Below are positions 7,879 to 17,664 of a stretch of 64,000 nt of DNA, piece after piece (the stretch's first letter is position 1; every line of letters starts with the position of its first letter). The DNA comes from Pandoraea norimbergensis (GTDB lineage: Bacteria; Pseudomonadota; Gammaproteobacteria; Burkholderiales; Burkholderiaceae): positions 3,658,001 to 3,722,000 of the forward strand of contig NZ_CP013480.3 of assembly GCF_001465545.3 (NCBI RefSeq). Reading direction: 5' to 3'. The notes beneath the pieces were generated by a model. It had not been told where the DNA came from. It did no database searches and was given only the letters and a program-made list of their open reading frames with translations. The translations under genes and the position numbers were made by a program.

Positions 7879-8934
7879 TCAATGCTCCAGTCGGTCGAAT
7901 TGAATGCGCGGGTCGACCAGCACGTAGCACAGGTCGGAGATGAGTTTGGTCACGAGTCCGATCAGCGTGAACAGGTAGAGCGAGCCGAGCACGACCGGAT
8001 AGTCGCGCCGCTGCACCGATTCGAACGACAGACGGCCGAGCCCGTCGAGCGAGAACAGCGTTTCGATCAGCAGGCTGCCCGCGAAGAACGCACCGATAAA
8101 CGCCGCCGGAAAGCCGGTGATGAGCGGAATCAGCGCATTGCGGAAGACATGCTTGAACAGCACCTTGCGCTCCGAGAGCCCTTTCGCGCGCGCGGTCAGC
8201 ACGTACTGCTTGCGGATTTCGTCGAGAAACGCGTTCTTGGTGAGCATGGTCACCACGGCAAAACTGCCCACGACCGATGCCGTCACCGGCAGCGTGATGT
8301 GCCAAAGATAGTCGGTAATTTTCGCGGGCCACGACAGCTCGGCCCAGTTATCCGAGACAAGTTCGCGCAACGGAAACACTTGCCAGAACGTGCCGCCACC
8401 GAAGAGCACGAGCAGCAACACGCCCAGCACGAAGCCCGGGATGGCGTAGCCGACGAGCACGACCAGACTGGTGAGTGTGTCGAAGCGCGAACCGTTGCGC
8501 ACCGCTTTGGCGATGCCCAACGGCACCGATATCAGATACGTCAGGAAGAAGGTCCATAGCCCGAGCGAGATCGACACCGGCAGCTTTGAGACGATCAGCG
8601 ACCACACGCTCTGATGGTGAAAATAACTCTGGCCGAGATCGAACTGCGCGAAGCGCTTGAGCATCAGCCAATAGCGCTCCGCCGGCGTCTTGTCGAAGCC
8701 GTAAAGCGCCTTGATCTGCGCGAGTTGCTGGGCATCGACGCCGTTGCGTCCGCGATAGTTGTTGCCGCTGCCCCCGCCGCTCGCTTCACCGCCGCCACCG
8801 CGATGCTTGAGCTCGAGAATCACCTGTTCGACCGGACCACCCGGCACGAACTGGATGACGACGAAAGTCAGGGTGATCACGCCGAGCAGCGTCGGGATCA
8901 TGATCAACAGACGCTTGAGTATGTAGGACCACAT
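7879..8934 (-). CDS. yejB: Peptide ABC transporter permease (YejB-like)
   Basis: A 351-residue inner-membrane permease beginning MWSYILKRLLIMIPTLLGV, the typical first helix of the DppB/OppB/YejB family. The YejB-specific extended loop after helix 1 is Gly-rich and Arg-containing (about residues 45-65). The ABC-contact motif TARAKGLSERKVLFKHVFRN lies near residue 245. ATG 8934 is preceded by GGTCC-type sequence with no strong ribosome site, but it opens the first helix exactly; the frame continues 28 codons upstream without family similarity. It lies 32 bases after yejA and next to yejE. Confidence 0.9.
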   Translation of the reverse strand: MWSYILKRLLIMIPTLLGVITLTFVVIQFVPGGPVEQVILELKHRGGGGEASGGGSGNNYRGRNGVDAQQLAQIKALYGFDKTPAERYWLMLKRFAQFDLGQSYFHHQSVWSLIVSKLPVSISLGLWTFFLTYLISVPLGIAKAVRNGSRFDTLTSLVVLVGYAIPGFVLGVLLLVLFGGGTFWQVFPLRELVSDNWAELSWPAKITDYLWHITLPVTASVVGSFAVVTMLTKNAFLDEIRKQYVLTARAKGLSERKVLFKHVFRNALIPLITGFPAAFIGAFFAGSLLIETLFSLDGLGRLSFESVQRRDYPVVLGSLYLFTLIGLVTKLISDLCYVLVDPRIQFDRLEH

Positions 8935-8966
8935 GGTGGAAGACAGCTCCTGTAGGTGCCCGGCGG

Positions 8967-10883
8967 TCAGTGGCGGTCGGCGCTGGCCGCGCCCTTGCCG
9001 ACACGCGAATCCCACCACATCGCGATGAGCCAGCCATCGGCGGTGTAGTACAACGGCAGCGTGTCGGGAAAGCGCAGATAGCTTTTGTATGCCATGCGGT
9101 GTGTCGACGAGAACCAGTGCGGCACGATGTAGTAACCGTGCGAGAGCACGCGGTCGAGCGAGCGTGCTGATGCGACCAGATCTTCATACGTATGGGAACG
9201 CACCAGCGCCGCCACGAGCGCGTCGACGGCCGGGTCCTTGAGGCCGATGACGTTATCCGAGCCGTCGACATTGGCCGACTGACTGCCGAAGCGGTCGATC
9301 AACTCGGTGCCCGGAATCTGCGAATCGGGGAAGCGCAGCGAGATCATGTCGAAGTCGAAGGTCTCGATGCGTTTCTGATACAGCGCGAAGTCGCTCGTGC
9401 GGAAGTTCAGCGTGATGCCGAGCTTGGCCAGATTGCGCGCGTAGGCGGACGCCACCGGCCCCATCGAACCGCCGTCGTCGATGAACTCGAACACGAACGG
9501 CTCACCCTTCGCGTTACGCAGTGCGCCGTCGCGATACGTCCATCCGGCTTGGGCGAGCAGTTCGCGCGCCTGACGCAGATTTTCGCGCAGGCTCGCCGGG
9601 GGCGTCGTCGTGGGTTGCACGACCATCGGCCCGAACACGGCCGGGTCGAGCTTCGCGCGCAACGGTTCGAGCAGCTTCAGTTCATCCGGCGTGGGCAGGC
9701 CGCGCGCCGCAAGATCGCTGTTGGTGAAGTAACTGTAGATGCGCTGGTACTGGTCGTAGAACAGCTGGCGGTTGAGCCATTCGAAGTCCAGCGCGAGATC
9801 GAGCGCGCGGCGCACGCGCACGTCCTGAAACATCGGCCGGCGCGTGTTGAAAATAAAGCCCTGCATGCCAGCGGCGTTGTGATGCCCGAACTCGCGCTTG
9901 ACCAGCTCACCACTATTGAAGCGCTTGCCGACGTAGCTGCGCACCCAACTGCGCGCGCGATACTCGGTCGTTGCGTCGAACTCACCCGCCTTGAAACCTT
10001 CGAGCCGCACGATGTCGTCGGTGTACAGCTTGTACGCGATGCGCTCAAAGTTGAACGTGCCGCGCCGCACCGGCAGGTTGTCGCCCCAGTAGTTCGGATC
10101 GCGTTTGAAGGTGATGCGCCGGCCGCCGTCGTACGACTCGATCAAGTACGGGCCGCTGCCGATGGGCTTCTCGAAGGTCAGTGCATCGAACGGCTTGCGC
10201 TTGCCATCCGGACCCATGCCCCACTTCGGCGAGAATACCGGCACCCCCGCCACCAACAGCGGCAGGTCGGGGCTCACGCGGCGAAAATCGAAGCGCACGC
10301 GGCTTTTATCGAGCACAGTCACGCCCTTCACGTCGGAGAGCATCACCTTGAAACCGGGCGCGGCCTGCGGACTGATGAGCGTGTCGAAGGAGTATTTGAC
10401 GTCCTGTGCGGTCACCGGATCGCCGTTGCTGAAACGCGCGGCCGGGTTCAGGTGGAACGTGACCGAGGTGCCGTCGGGCGACACGGCAATGTCGTCGGCC
10501 AAGAGGCCATAGACGGTGGCGGGTTCGTCGCCGCTGCCGATGCCCAGCGTCTCGAACATGAGGCTGGCGACACCGGCCGGTGCCGAACCGCGCAGCGTGA
10601 ACGGATTGAACTTATCGAAGCTGGTGCGCCGGTCGGGGTTGGCCAGCGTGAGCGTGCCGCCGCGCGGGGCATCCGGATTGACGTAGTCGAAGTGGGTGAA
10701 GCCTTGCGGGTATTTGGGCTCGCCATACTGGGCGATGGCGTACTTGGCATACGCCGGCTGGCTCATACCGAGGCCAGCGAACAACACGACAATCAACGCA
10801 GCAAAAAACGCTTTGAGAGGCACGAATGGCCGAGGCAAATCATCTTCGGTCGTGCGTGGATGCTGTGTCGTTTGCGCGCTCAT
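8967..10883 (-). CDS. yejA: Periplasmic peptide-binding protein (YejA-like)
   Basis: A 638-residue family-5 solute-binding protein. A long basic/acidic N-terminal stretch precedes a hydrophobic signal (AFFAALIVVLFAGLGMSQPAYA); the mature part begins near KYAIAQYGEPKYPQGF, typical of YejA. Family landmarks include YGLLADDIAVSPDGTSVTFHL and FNTRRPMFQDVRVRRALDLA. The ATG at 10883 has AGGAGA 7 bases upstream. YejA captures peptides or peptide-like compounds in the periplasm and hands them to YejB/E/F. It is first in its operon; the intergenic region upstream holds a phased CGTAAC repeat. Confidence 0.9.
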   Translation of the reverse strand: MSAQTTQHPRTTEDDLPRPFVPLKAFFAALIVVLFAGLGMSQPAYAKYAIAQYGEPKYPQGFTHFDYVNPDAPRGGTLTLANPDRRTSFDKFNPFTLRGSAPAGVASLMFETLGIGSGDEPATVYGLLADDIAVSPDGTSVTFHLNPAARFSNGDPVTAQDVKYSFDTLISPQAAPGFKVMLSDVKGVTVLDKSRVRFDFRRVSPDLPLLVAGVPVFSPKWGMGPDGKRKPFDALTFEKPIGSGPYLIESYDGGRRITFKRDPNYWGDNLPVRRGTFNFERIAYKLYTDDIVRLEGFKAGEFDATTEYRARSWVRSYVGKRFNSGELVKREFGHHNAAGMQGFIFNTRRPMFQDVRVRRALDLALDFEWLNRQLFYDQYQRIYSYFTNSDLAARGLPTPDELKLLEPLRAKLDPAVFGPMVVQPTTTPPASLRENLRQARELLAQAGWTYRDGALRNAKGEPFVFEFIDDGGSMGPVASAYARNLAKLGITLNFRTSDFALYQKRIETFDFDMISLRFPDSQIPGTELIDRFGSQSANVDGSDNVIGLKDPAVDALVAALVRSHTYEDLVASARSLDRVLSHGYYIVPHWFSSTHRMAYKSYLRFPDTLPLYYTADGWLIAMWWDSRVGKGAASADRH

Positions 10884-11010
10884 GCGTCTCCTGTCGTCTC
10901 CGATGCAGCATCGTGTGTGCACCCGCCTGCCGGGGCTGAACGCATCCTGCCCCTCCCCTTCGCCCCGTCGGCATCGTGCCCCTGTGTTCTGCACACAAGC
11001 GCGTTTGTGC

Positions 11011-11036
11011 CGTAACCTGCCGTAACCTCTCGTAAC
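11011..11036. repeat. Three CGTAAC motifs at exact 10-bp spacing
   Basis: CGTAAC occurs at 11011, 11021 and 11031, and the flanking bases of the first two copies also agree (CGTAACCT). A 10-bp step places all copies on one face of the helix. The array lies between the divergent yejA operon and the hydroxylase gene, about 130 bases from yejA and 145 from the hydroxylase. It could be a regulator binding array; the regulator is unknown. Confidence 0.6.
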
Positions 11037-11066
11037 GCGTCTGCCGGGGAGATTCCCCCGTGAGGC

Positions 11067-11095
11067 TTGGCGGCAGGGCCGGACCGCGCGACAAT
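11067..11095 (+). promoter_or_regulatory. Candidate promoter of the hydroxylase gene
   Basis: TTGGCG (11067-11072) and GACAAT (11090-11095), separated by 17 bases, each match 4 of 6 consensus positions. The predicted leader to the TTG start at 11182 is about 80 bases. Confidence 0.4.
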
Positions 11096-11181
11096 TGTAC
11101 CCAAAAGCCCGGTCCGTATGCCGCTCTTAAGGACACATACCCGCCGGATCGGTTCCCCCGCTCCCGCCCTGGAGGCCGCCG

Positions 11182-12162
11182 TTGAGTGCTACACGATCGC
11201 CTGTGCAGAACCCCAACCGTACCCTGCCCCGCTGGCTTGCCCGATTTTTTTTCCAGTGTGTTGAAGCCGCGCAACGCCGCATTGCCCGGGGTTCACTGGT
11301 CGGTGACCGGCCCATCTTCGATAACGCCCTGTTCCCTTGGGTCGGGGCACTCGAAGCGCAGGCCCCCGCGATCGCCAAAGAACTCGACGCCGTGCTCGCC
11401 ACGCCCGGACGTCTGCCGGCCTTCCACGAAATCTCACCCGACGTCGCCACCATCACGCAAGACCATCAATGGCAGACCTTCGTGTTTCTCGGCTACGGCA
11501 TGCGCGCCGAGCGCAACCTCGCGCGGTGTCCGGCGACGGCGGCGGCACTCGATGGCATTCCCGGCTTGCGCACGGCCTTCTTTTCGATCCTCTCGCCGGG
11601 CAAGCAGATTCCCCTGCACAGCGGCCCCTATAACGGCGTGCTGCGCCTGCACCTCGCGCTGAAAGTGCCGCGCGAGCGCGAGCAATGCTGGATTGAAGTG
11701 AATGGGCAACGCTACGTGTGGCAGGCCAATCGCGCAGTGATCTTCGACGATGCCTATCCGCATGAAGTGCACAACGACACCGACGAAACGCGTGTGGTGC
11801 TGTTCGTCGATTTCGAACGCCCCTGCAAGGTGCCGGTGTCGTGGCTCAACCGGTTGCTGCTGGCCTTCGCGCCGCTGACACCCGAGTTGCAGCAAGCCAA
11901 GACGAATCACGAGAAGTGGGAGCGCGACTACTACGCTGACGACGGCCAAGCCGCGCCGGACACTGCGCCTGCCACCGCTGGCAGTGGTGCCACTGCCGTC
12001 ACTGCCGCTGCGGCAGCCGCTGCTACGCCCTCGCCCAGCGCGACGTCCACGTCGGCCGCCAAACCGCGGGTGCCGCCACAGGAGGCCGATGCGTCACATG
12101 TTGCGCACGCCGAGCATTCCGAACACGCAGAAGCGTCCAGCAACGAGCGAGCGCACGGTTGA
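11182..12162 (+). CDS. Aspartyl/asparaginyl beta-hydroxylase family dioxygenase (LpxO-like)
   Basis: A 326-residue protein. Residues about 1-245 match the Fe(II)/2-oxoglutarate hydroxylase family that includes LpxO, which adds a 2-hydroxyl group to lipid A acyl chains. Iron-ligand candidates are His146 in IPLHSGPYNG and His194/His197 in FDDAYPHEVHND; Arg204 (ETRVVLFVDF) fits the 2-oxoglutarate site. The start is TTG 11182 with GGAGG 6 bases upstream; no in-frame ATG is better placed. The last 75 residues are an Ala/Thr/Ser-rich low-complexity tail absent from typical LpxO, ending in His/Glu-rich sequence. It is monocistronic with its own terminator. A protein substrate rather than lipid A cannot be excluded. 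Confidence 0.8.
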   Translation: MSATRSPVQNPNRTLPRWLARFFFQCVEAAQRRIARGSLVGDRPIFDNALFPWVGALEAQAPAIAKELDAVLATPGRLPAFHEISPDVATITQDHQWQTFVFLGYGMRAERNLARCPATAAALDGIPGLRTAFFSILSPGKQIPLHSGPYNGVLRLHLALKVPREREQCWIEVNGQRYVWQANRAVIFDDAYPHEVHNDTDETRVVLFVDFERPCKVPVSWLNRLLLAFAPLTPELQQAKTNHEKWERDYYADDGQAAPDTAPATAGSGATAVTAAAAAAATPSPSATSTSAAKPRVPPQEADASHVAHAEHSEHAEASSNERAHG

Positions 12163-12186
12163 CGCATTGATCCGGCCGCCACCCAC

Positions 12187-12223
12187 AAAAAAGCCAGCGA
12201 AATTGCTTTCGCTGGCTTTTTGT
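12187..12223. terminator. Bidirectional terminator
   Basis: A perfect 14-bp stem (12189-12202 with 12207-12220, loop TTGC) with A-tract and T-tract flanks. It separates the hydroxylase gene from the convergent MFS gene. Confidence 0.92.
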
Positions 12224-12280
12224 TTTGTTGCCTGTCAACGCCGTTGATTCACTGACGCAAGCGCCTTCCGATGGACGTCG

Positions 12281-13522
12281 TTACGTCTGACGCCCCGGTT
12301 GTGCGAGGACGTCCTGCGCCGGCGGCGGCACGAAGTTCGCTGCCAGCACGGCAACGAGTGCTGCTGCCATCATGGCGCCAATGCCGAGTGCCGCATCCCC
12401 GAAATGCAGATACGCCATCTTCATCGCTTCGATCACGGCCACCGCCACGACGATGGTGATCATGCTGAGCATGCCCGCGACCGTCGCGCGATTGGGGCTG
12501 TCCACGGCAAACAGCGACTGCCGATACACCACGCCATAGCTCATGCCCATACCGAACGCATGCAGCGACGTGCCGACGAGCAGCGCCGGATACCCGGGGG
12601 CCAGAATGGCCGTCCCCACGAGCGACACCGCCGCGCCGATCAGCATCGCGGCCACCCCGGTGGCCAACAGCCGGCCATTCGACCAGCGGCCCACCTGACG
12701 CGCGAGCACGACGTTGCCGAGAATCAGTGCCGCGAACACCGGCACCTGCAACATCGCGTAGTGCATCTGCGACAGCCCGGCACGCTCGATCAGGAACACC
12801 GGACCCAGTGCAATCCACGTGAGCAACGGCGTAATCGCCACGCCCGTCAGCACCGCACCGCGCCAGAACCGCGCGCTCGAGAGCGGCAGCTTGTAACCCG
12901 CCCAGAGCGCTTTCGCGTTGAGCGCATTGCGGTCATGCCGCGAAAGCTCCGGCATCGTGCGATACAGGCCGATAAACGACGCCACGGCCACCAGCGCAAT
13001 CAACCAGAAGATGCTGCGCCACGGCCAGTACGACACGACGGCGGCACCCGCGAGCGGGCCGAACAAGGGCGAGAGCAGTGACACGTTGGCCATCAGCGCC
13101 ATCACCCGCACAGCCGTCTTCTCTTCGAAGGCTTCATGCACGGTCGGGTAGCCAACGGTCAGCACGAAGCAGCAGCCCATGCCTTGCAGGAAACGCAGCG
13201 CGATGAATTGCGGCATCGTCTGCACGTAGTGCATCGCGAGACACGCGAGCACGAACATCGTGAGACCGGAGAGCAGTACGCGACGGCGTCCGAAGCGATC
13301 GGAGAGCGGGCCGAGCAGCCATTGCAGACTCGCGTTGCCAAGCATGGCGGCGGTGAGTGCGAGTGTCGTCATTTCCGCCGACGCGCCGAATTCGCGCGTC
13401 ACCAGCGGCATGCCGGGCATGATCATGTCGTTCGAGATGTAGACCGCGAACTCGAAGAGCACCAGCGAGAAGGGAAACCAGAATCGTGAAACGCGTAAAG
13501 CAGGAGTTGCTGAGTGAGACAC
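12281..13522 (-). CDS. MFS multidrug efflux transporter (MdfA/Bcr-like)
   Basis: A 413-residue protein with twelve predicted membrane helices. Helix 1 contains LVLFEFAVYISNDMIMPGMP, where an acidic residue (Glu) within helix 1 is a signature of MdfA-type multidrug/proton antiporters. MFS motif A is GPLSDRFGRRRVLL, between helices 2 and 3. The antiporter motif C is represented by LSPLFGPLAGA in helix 5. The GTG start at 13522 has AAGGAG 9 bases upstream; an upstream start would add 33 residues with no family likeness. The substrate cannot be read from sequence. It lies downstream of the FKBP gene but is separated from it by a strong terminator. Confidence 0.85.
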   Translation of the reverse strand: MSHSATPALRVSRFWFPFSLVLFEFAVYISNDMIMPGMPLVTREFGASAEMTTLALTAAMLGNASLQWLLGPLSDRFGRRRVLLSGLTMFVLACLAMHYVQTMPQFIALRFLQGMGCCFVLTVGYPTVHEAFEEKTAVRVMALMANVSLLSPLFGPLAGAAVVSYWPWRSIFWLIALVAVASFIGLYRTMPELSRHDRNALNAKALWAGYKLPLSSARFWRGAVLTGVAITPLLTWIALGPVFLIERAGLSQMHYAMLQVPVFAALILGNVVLARQVGRWSNGRLLATGVAAMLIGAAVSLVGTAILAPGYPALLVGTSLHAFGMGMSYGVVYRQSLFAVDSPNRATVAGMLSMITIVVAVAVIEAMKMAYLHFGDAALGIGAMMAAALVAVLAANFVPPPAQDVLAQPGRQT

Positions 13523-13570
13523 CTCGTAAGGCTCCTTTGTGTGGCCGACGCTTATGACGAAGGCCCACGT

Positions 13571-13612
13571 AAAAAGACAACACCCCCGGTGCCAGCGAGG
13601 CACCGGGGGTGT
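13571..13612 (-). terminator. Terminator of the FKBP gene
   Basis: A perfect 14-bp stem (13580-13593 with 13599-13612, loop AGCGA). On the minus strand it is followed by TTGTCTTTTT. It ends transcription between the FKBP and MFS genes. Confidence 0.88.
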
Positions 13613-13660
13613 CTGTTGCATCGGCCGTATCGTTATCGGTCAGATACGGCGTTCGATGGT

Positions 13661-14002
<342 letters not shown>

Positions 14003-14069
14003 CGTGGTTCTCGCTCGAAGAGGGGGGAAGAAATCGACGCGCGAGGTATCGCCAACGCGCGAACTCGGG

Positions 14070-14108
14070 AAAGAAAAAACCCCCGGCTCTCCGCGAAGAG
14101 CCGGGGGT
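14070..14108 (-). terminator. Terminator after tRNA-Ser
   Basis: Stem CCCCCGGCTCT (14080-14090) pairs with AGAGCCGGGGG (14097-14107). On the minus strand it is followed by TTTTTTCTTTCCC. It lies 18 bases beyond the encoded CCA end of the tRNA. Confidence 0.9.
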
Positions 14109-14125
14109 GTTCCGCCAAGGCGACT

Positions 14126-14219
14126 TGGCGGAGACGGAGGGATTCGAACCCTCGATCCAGGTTTTGGCCCAGATGCTCCCTTAGCAGGGGAGTGCCTTCG
14201 ACCTCTCGGCCACGTCTCC
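14126..14219 (-). tRNA. tRNA-Ser (anticodon GCT)
   Basis: The minus-strand sequence folds as a class II tRNA: acceptor stem GGAGACG/CGTCTCC, the D-arm TGGCCGAGAGGTCGAAGGCA, an anticodon stem CTCCC/GGGAG around CTGCTAA giving anticodon GCT, a long variable arm, and the T-arm GAGGGTTCGAATCCCTC. The 3' CCA is encoded (14126-14128). It reads serine AGC/AGU codons. It has its own promoter and terminator. Confidence 0.96.
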
Positions 14220-14262
14220 CAAACTTGTCGTCACATCAGGGAGGTGATGTAACGAAGGCGTG

Positions 14263-14291
14263 ATATTACCTAGTGTTCCGCGTTGCGTCAA
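14263..14291 (-). promoter_or_regulatory. Promoter of tRNA-Ser
   Basis: On the minus strand TTGACG (14286-14291), exactly 17 bases, then TAATAT (14263-14268), placed about 44 bases before the mature tRNA 5' end. No other gene was found in the 305-base gap 14220-14524. Confidence 0.7.
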
Positions 14292-14469
14292 ACATTATGC
14301 GCATCAAAATCCAACTTTTTTTGCGCACCTGTCATGCTTTCGCCACGCACGGGGAGTTTTCCCCGCATCACGACACCGCAATGTCGTTTCGCGCCGCATT
14401 CACGCTCCATCCGTCCCGCGAGAATCCGACGCGAATTTCTGCTGCTGATTCAAACACTTCAGACACTTT

Positions 14470-14495
14470 GCATCGCACGTTTGCACGCGCGATGC
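14470..14495 (-). terminator. Hairpin downstream of lysC (possible terminator)
   Basis: GCATCGC (plus bases 14470-14476 with 14489-14495) plus inner pairs close a GCAA loop on the minus strand, 30 bases after the lysC stop. It lacks a T-tract in the lysC direction, so it may be an mRNA end-stabilising stem rather than a true terminator. Confidence 0.4.
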
Positions 14496-14524
14496 GTTTT
14501 CCATGTCTCGTGACTTCGAGTGAC

Positions 14525-15775
14525 TTACGCCTGATCGAGTTCGAAAGCCTTATGCAGCGCGCGCACGGCGAGCTCCATGTACTTTTCGTCGATCAGCACC
14601 GAGATCTTGATTTCCGAGGTGGAGATCATCTGGATGTTGATGCCCTCTTCCGACAGCGTGCGGAACGCCTTGCTGGCGATACCGACGTGCGAGCGCATGC
14701 CCACACCCACGATCGAGACCTTCGAGACCTTCGGGTCGCCCGACACTTCCGCCGCACCGATATGGCCTTGCACGTCGTTTTGCAGCAGCGTCATAGCGCG
14801 CTGGAAGTCACCACGCGGCACCGTGAACGTGAAATCGGTCTTGCCGTCCACGCTCTGGTTCTGGATGATCATGTCGACATCGACGTTCGCGTCGGCGATC
14901 GGGCCGAGGATCTGGTAGGCGATGCCCGGGCGGTCCGGCACACCGCGCACGGTGATCTTGGCCTCGTCGCGCTGGAATGCGATACCCGAAATGATGGCCT
15001 TTTCCATTTGTTCGTCTTCCTCAAAAGTAATCAGCGTGCCCGAGCGCGCTTCTTCGTCGAGCGCAATCATCGGATCGGTCAAGCTCGAGAGCACACGCGT
15101 CTTGACCTGGTACTTGCCGGCGAATTCCACCGAGCGGATCTGCAACACCTTCGAACCGAGGCTGGCCATTTCCAGCATCTCTTCGAAAGTCACCTTATCG
15201 AGGCGGCGAGCCTCGTCGACCACACGCGGGTCGGTGGTGTACACACCGTCCACGTCCGTGTAGATCAGGCATTCGTCGGCCTTCAGTGCGGCTGCCACAG
15301 CAACTGCCGACGTGTCCGAACCGCCACGGCCGAGCGTGGTCACGTTGCCGTTCGGGTCGATCCCCTGAAAGCCGGTGATGACGACCACGCGGCCGGCATC
15401 GAGATCGGCCATCACGCGCTTGTCGTCGATTTCCGAAATACGGGCTTTGGTATGGGCACTGTCGGTCTTGATCGGCACTTGCCAGCCGGCGTAGCTCACG
15501 GCGTCGACGCCCTCAGCTTTGATAGCGAGCGCCAGCAGGCCAACGCTCACTTGCTCGCCCGTGGCGGCAATGGCGTCGAGTTCGCGCGGATCGGGTTCGG
15601 CCGAAATCTCTTTGGCCAGACCCAACAGACGATTGGTTTCGCCGGACATTGCCGACGGCACCACCACCATCTTGTGACCGGCCTTATGCCATTTGGCCAC
15701 GCGCTTGGCGACATTCTTGATGCGCTCCACCGAGCCCATCGACGTGCCGCCGTATTTGTGTACGATCAGAGCCAT
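14525..15775 (-). CDS. lysC: Aspartate kinase
   Basis: A 416-residue enzyme that phosphorylates L-aspartate, the first step toward lysine, threonine, methionine and diaminopimelate. The kinase domain opens with [16 protein letters not shown] (ATP-binding Lys7) and contains [23 protein letters not shown] split across the phosphate loop region near residue 145. Two C-terminal ACT domains (about 265-335 and 345-410) end in the regulatory half, expected to mediate feedback by lysine and threonine. The length is typical for the monofunctional alpha-type enzyme. The next pathway enzyme, asd, is 44 kb to the right. The gene appears monocistronic. Confidence 0.96.
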   Translation of the reverse strand: MALIVHKYGGTSMGSVERIKNVAKRVAKWHKAGHKMVVVPSAMSGETNRLLGLAKEISAEPDPRELDAIAATGEQVSVGLLALAIKAEGVDAVSYAGWQVPIKTDSAHTKARISEIDDKRVMADLDAGRVVVITGFQGIDPNGNVTTLGRGGSDTSAVAVAAALKADECLIYTDVDGVYTTDPRVVDEARRLDKVTFEEMLEMASLGSKVLQIRSVEFAGKYQVKTRVLSSLTDPMIALDEEARSGTLITFEEDEQMEKAIISGIAFQRDEAKITVRGVPDRPGIAYQILGPIADANVDVDMIIQNQSVDGKTDFTFTVPRGDFQRAMTLLQNDVQGHIGAAEVSGDPKVSKVSIVGVGMRSHVGIASKAFRTLSEEGINIQMISTSEIKISVLIDEKYMELAVRALHKAFELDQA

Positions 15776-15869
15776 AACATTGCTAACACATTGATTTGAA
15801 ACCGTTTATGAATCCTGCGCAGATACCCTGGAACGGGCATCGATGACGTTTCGATTCGCGGAACTTTTG

Positions 15870-15878
15870 ATTATCGCA
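15870..15878 (-). promoter_or_regulatory. Candidate extended -10 promoter of lysC
   Basis: The minus strand reads TGCGATAAT, an extended -10 with 5 of 6 core matches, giving a leader near 90 bases. No convincing -35 is seen. The remainder of 15776-16073 shows no gene or clear terminator. Confidence 0.4.
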
Positions 15879-16073
15879 CGAATGTATCGCACATGAGCCG
15901 GTTTGGCGCAGATTGCACTGTCAGGGGGCTCACGCGCCGCATTCGGCAGCAGATCATGCTGCAGATTTCAGCGGTTACGAGGGGATATGCCGAATCGCCC
16001 GATCAAGGGCGGAGATAGCAGCATGATGTGATTGGCGCGGTGGATGCGAGGTGCAATGAAGGCGGTCAGCCGA

Positions 16074-17630
16074 TCATGCCTCGTCGCGCCACATCATCCG
16101 CCAACGCGGGCCGTCGATGCACAACGCGGCACCATCGATGCCCAGACGTGGCACGAACACAATGCCCGACGCTTGCCAGACGATCGGCACATGGCGCTGC
16201 CACGCCGGCACGCCCTTGTTCTGATACCAATGCTTGAGCGAGCGCGAATGCCCGTCGGCACGTTCGCGCCAGCGCTCCCCCCCTGCCCGCTCGCGAGCGA
16301 TCAGCGGGTGCGCACGCAACGCCGCTTCGGCAATTCCTGCCGTCTCCGTTGCCGCGACCGCGTCCACCACCGGCTCGAATACGACACTCCCCTGCCACTG
16401 CGGCAACGGCCAGACGCGCTCGCCTGACCAGCGCAGTACAACGTCATCGACGGCAGCGTCGGCATCCGCGGCGGCATAAACCGGCGTCCATTGCAGCACG
16501 TCGCGATACAGGCGCAATACGGCATTGCCGTGTGGCAGCGTGAGCGACGCGTCGGGTTGCGCATCGCGAATCTGCCGCACCCATTCATCGAGACGCGCCT
16601 CGGGCGGCGGCGCCAACCCTTCGCGCGCTGCCCAATAGCGCAACAGGTTCGCCAGACGCGCGATGTCGAGGCCCTGCAAACGACGGCGTTGCAGACGCGA
16701 CGCATCGACATGCGCGGCGTCAAAATCCATCTGTGCGAGTTGATCGAGCAACGACTGGGCCTGCGCCGCGTGCCGAGCGAAACGGGCGAGCGTTTCGCGA
16801 TAAGCAGGCACGTGCGAGGCAATCGCGGGCATCACGTCGTGACGCAGTGCATTGCGCAAATACTGACGATCCTGATTGGAGGGATCTTCCACCCACGACA
16901 GCGAACGCACCGTCGCAAAGGTCTGCATCGTTTCGCGCGAAACGTCGAGCAGCGGACGAAGCAATTTCGCCGGGGACGCGACCGGCAACACCCCCGCCAC
17001 GGCCATCGCCGCAACACCCGGCAGCCCGGCGCCGCGCAGCATTTGCAGCAACACCGTCTCGGCCTGATCGTTCGCATGATGGGCCGTGAGCAGCCAGTCG
17101 ATGGCGTGTTCGGCGCAACACTCGGCCAGTGCGGCGTAACGCGCCGTGCGCGCGGCCCCTTCGATACCCTGACGCGCGTCGCGCGGCACATTCACCCGAC
17201 GTGCCTCGAAGGCAAAGCCCCGCAGACGCGCCTCACGCTCGCACGTGGCCAGCCACTCGTCGGCGTGCCCGGACAATCCGTGATGGATATGAATGGCCAG
17301 CGGCAGCGCCACCGGCTCACCGGCGTCGCGTCGCGATTGTGTCCAGTGTGCCAATGCATCGAGAAGCACCATGGAATCGAGACCGCCACTGAGCGCCAAT
17401 GCCAGACGTGGCACGGCAGACGATTCGAGAGAGGTGGACGTCGAAGGATTTGCCGGCGTGGCGGGCGCGCACACGGCAGGCGGTTCGCCATCGCGCGCAG
17501 CGAAGGCATGGGCCAACGCGACGCGCAAAGCGACGTCCACATGTACAACTGCCGCGTCACCTCGGGCAGAGGCGAACGCGGCAGCGGTATGAGGCGAGGA
17601 AGACACGGGCGGTGTGCCGCCAGACGTCAT
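16074..17630 (-). CDS. tilS: tRNA(Ile)-lysidine synthase
   Basis: TilS converts cytidine 34 of the CAU-anticodon tRNA-Ile to lysidine, so the tRNA reads AUA. The PP-loop ATPase motif SGGLDS lies at about residues 81-86, followed by the IHIHHGLSGHADEW and LLTAHHANDQAETVLLQ motifs typical of the family. The C-terminal half covers the TilS tRNA-binding and C-terminal domains. The start is uncertain: ATG 17630 gives 518 residues just beyond accA, while ATG 17696 would overlap the end of accA by 32 bases. Neither has a strong ribosome site. The region before the PP-loop is Ser/Ala-rich, longer than usual for TilS. It is probably cotranscribed after accA. Confidence 0.88.
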   Translation of the reverse strand: MTSGGTPPVSSSPHTAAAFASARGDAAVVHVDVALRVALAHAFAARDGEPPAVCAPATPANPSTSTSLESSAVPRLALALSGGLDSMVLLDALAHWTQSRRDAGEPVALPLAIHIHHGLSGHADEWLATCEREARLRGFAFEARRVNVPRDARQGIEGAARTARYAALAECCAEHAIDWLLTAHHANDQAETVLLQMLRGAGLPGVAAMAVAGVLPVASPAKLLRPLLDVSRETMQTFATVRSLSWVEDPSNQDRQYLRNALRHDVMPAIASHVPAYRETLARFARHAAQAQSLLDQLAQMDFDAAHVDASRLQRRRLQGLDIARLANLLRYWAAREGLAPPPEARLDEWVRQIRDAQPDASLTLPHGNAVLRLYRDVLQWTPVYAAADADAAVDDVVLRWSGERVWPLPQWQGSVVFEPVVDAVAATETAGIAEAALRAHPLIARERAGGERWRERADGHSRSLKHWYQNKGVPAWQRHVPIVWQASGIVFVPRLGIDGAALCIDGPRWRMMWRDEA

Positions 17631-17664
17631 CGCCACCAACGGCGGCGACGCGCTGGCCGACGAC

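Noticed and set aside
9192..11015. Long plus-strand frame of 607 codons antisense to yejA
   Set aside because: High-GC codon bias keeps the antisense frame open; no family motifs, and the opposite strand encodes a complete YejA protein with ribosome site.
14126..14219. tRNA-Ser as an attachment site for an island
   Set aside because: No integrase gene, no second copy of the tRNA 3' end and no change in gene character on either side.
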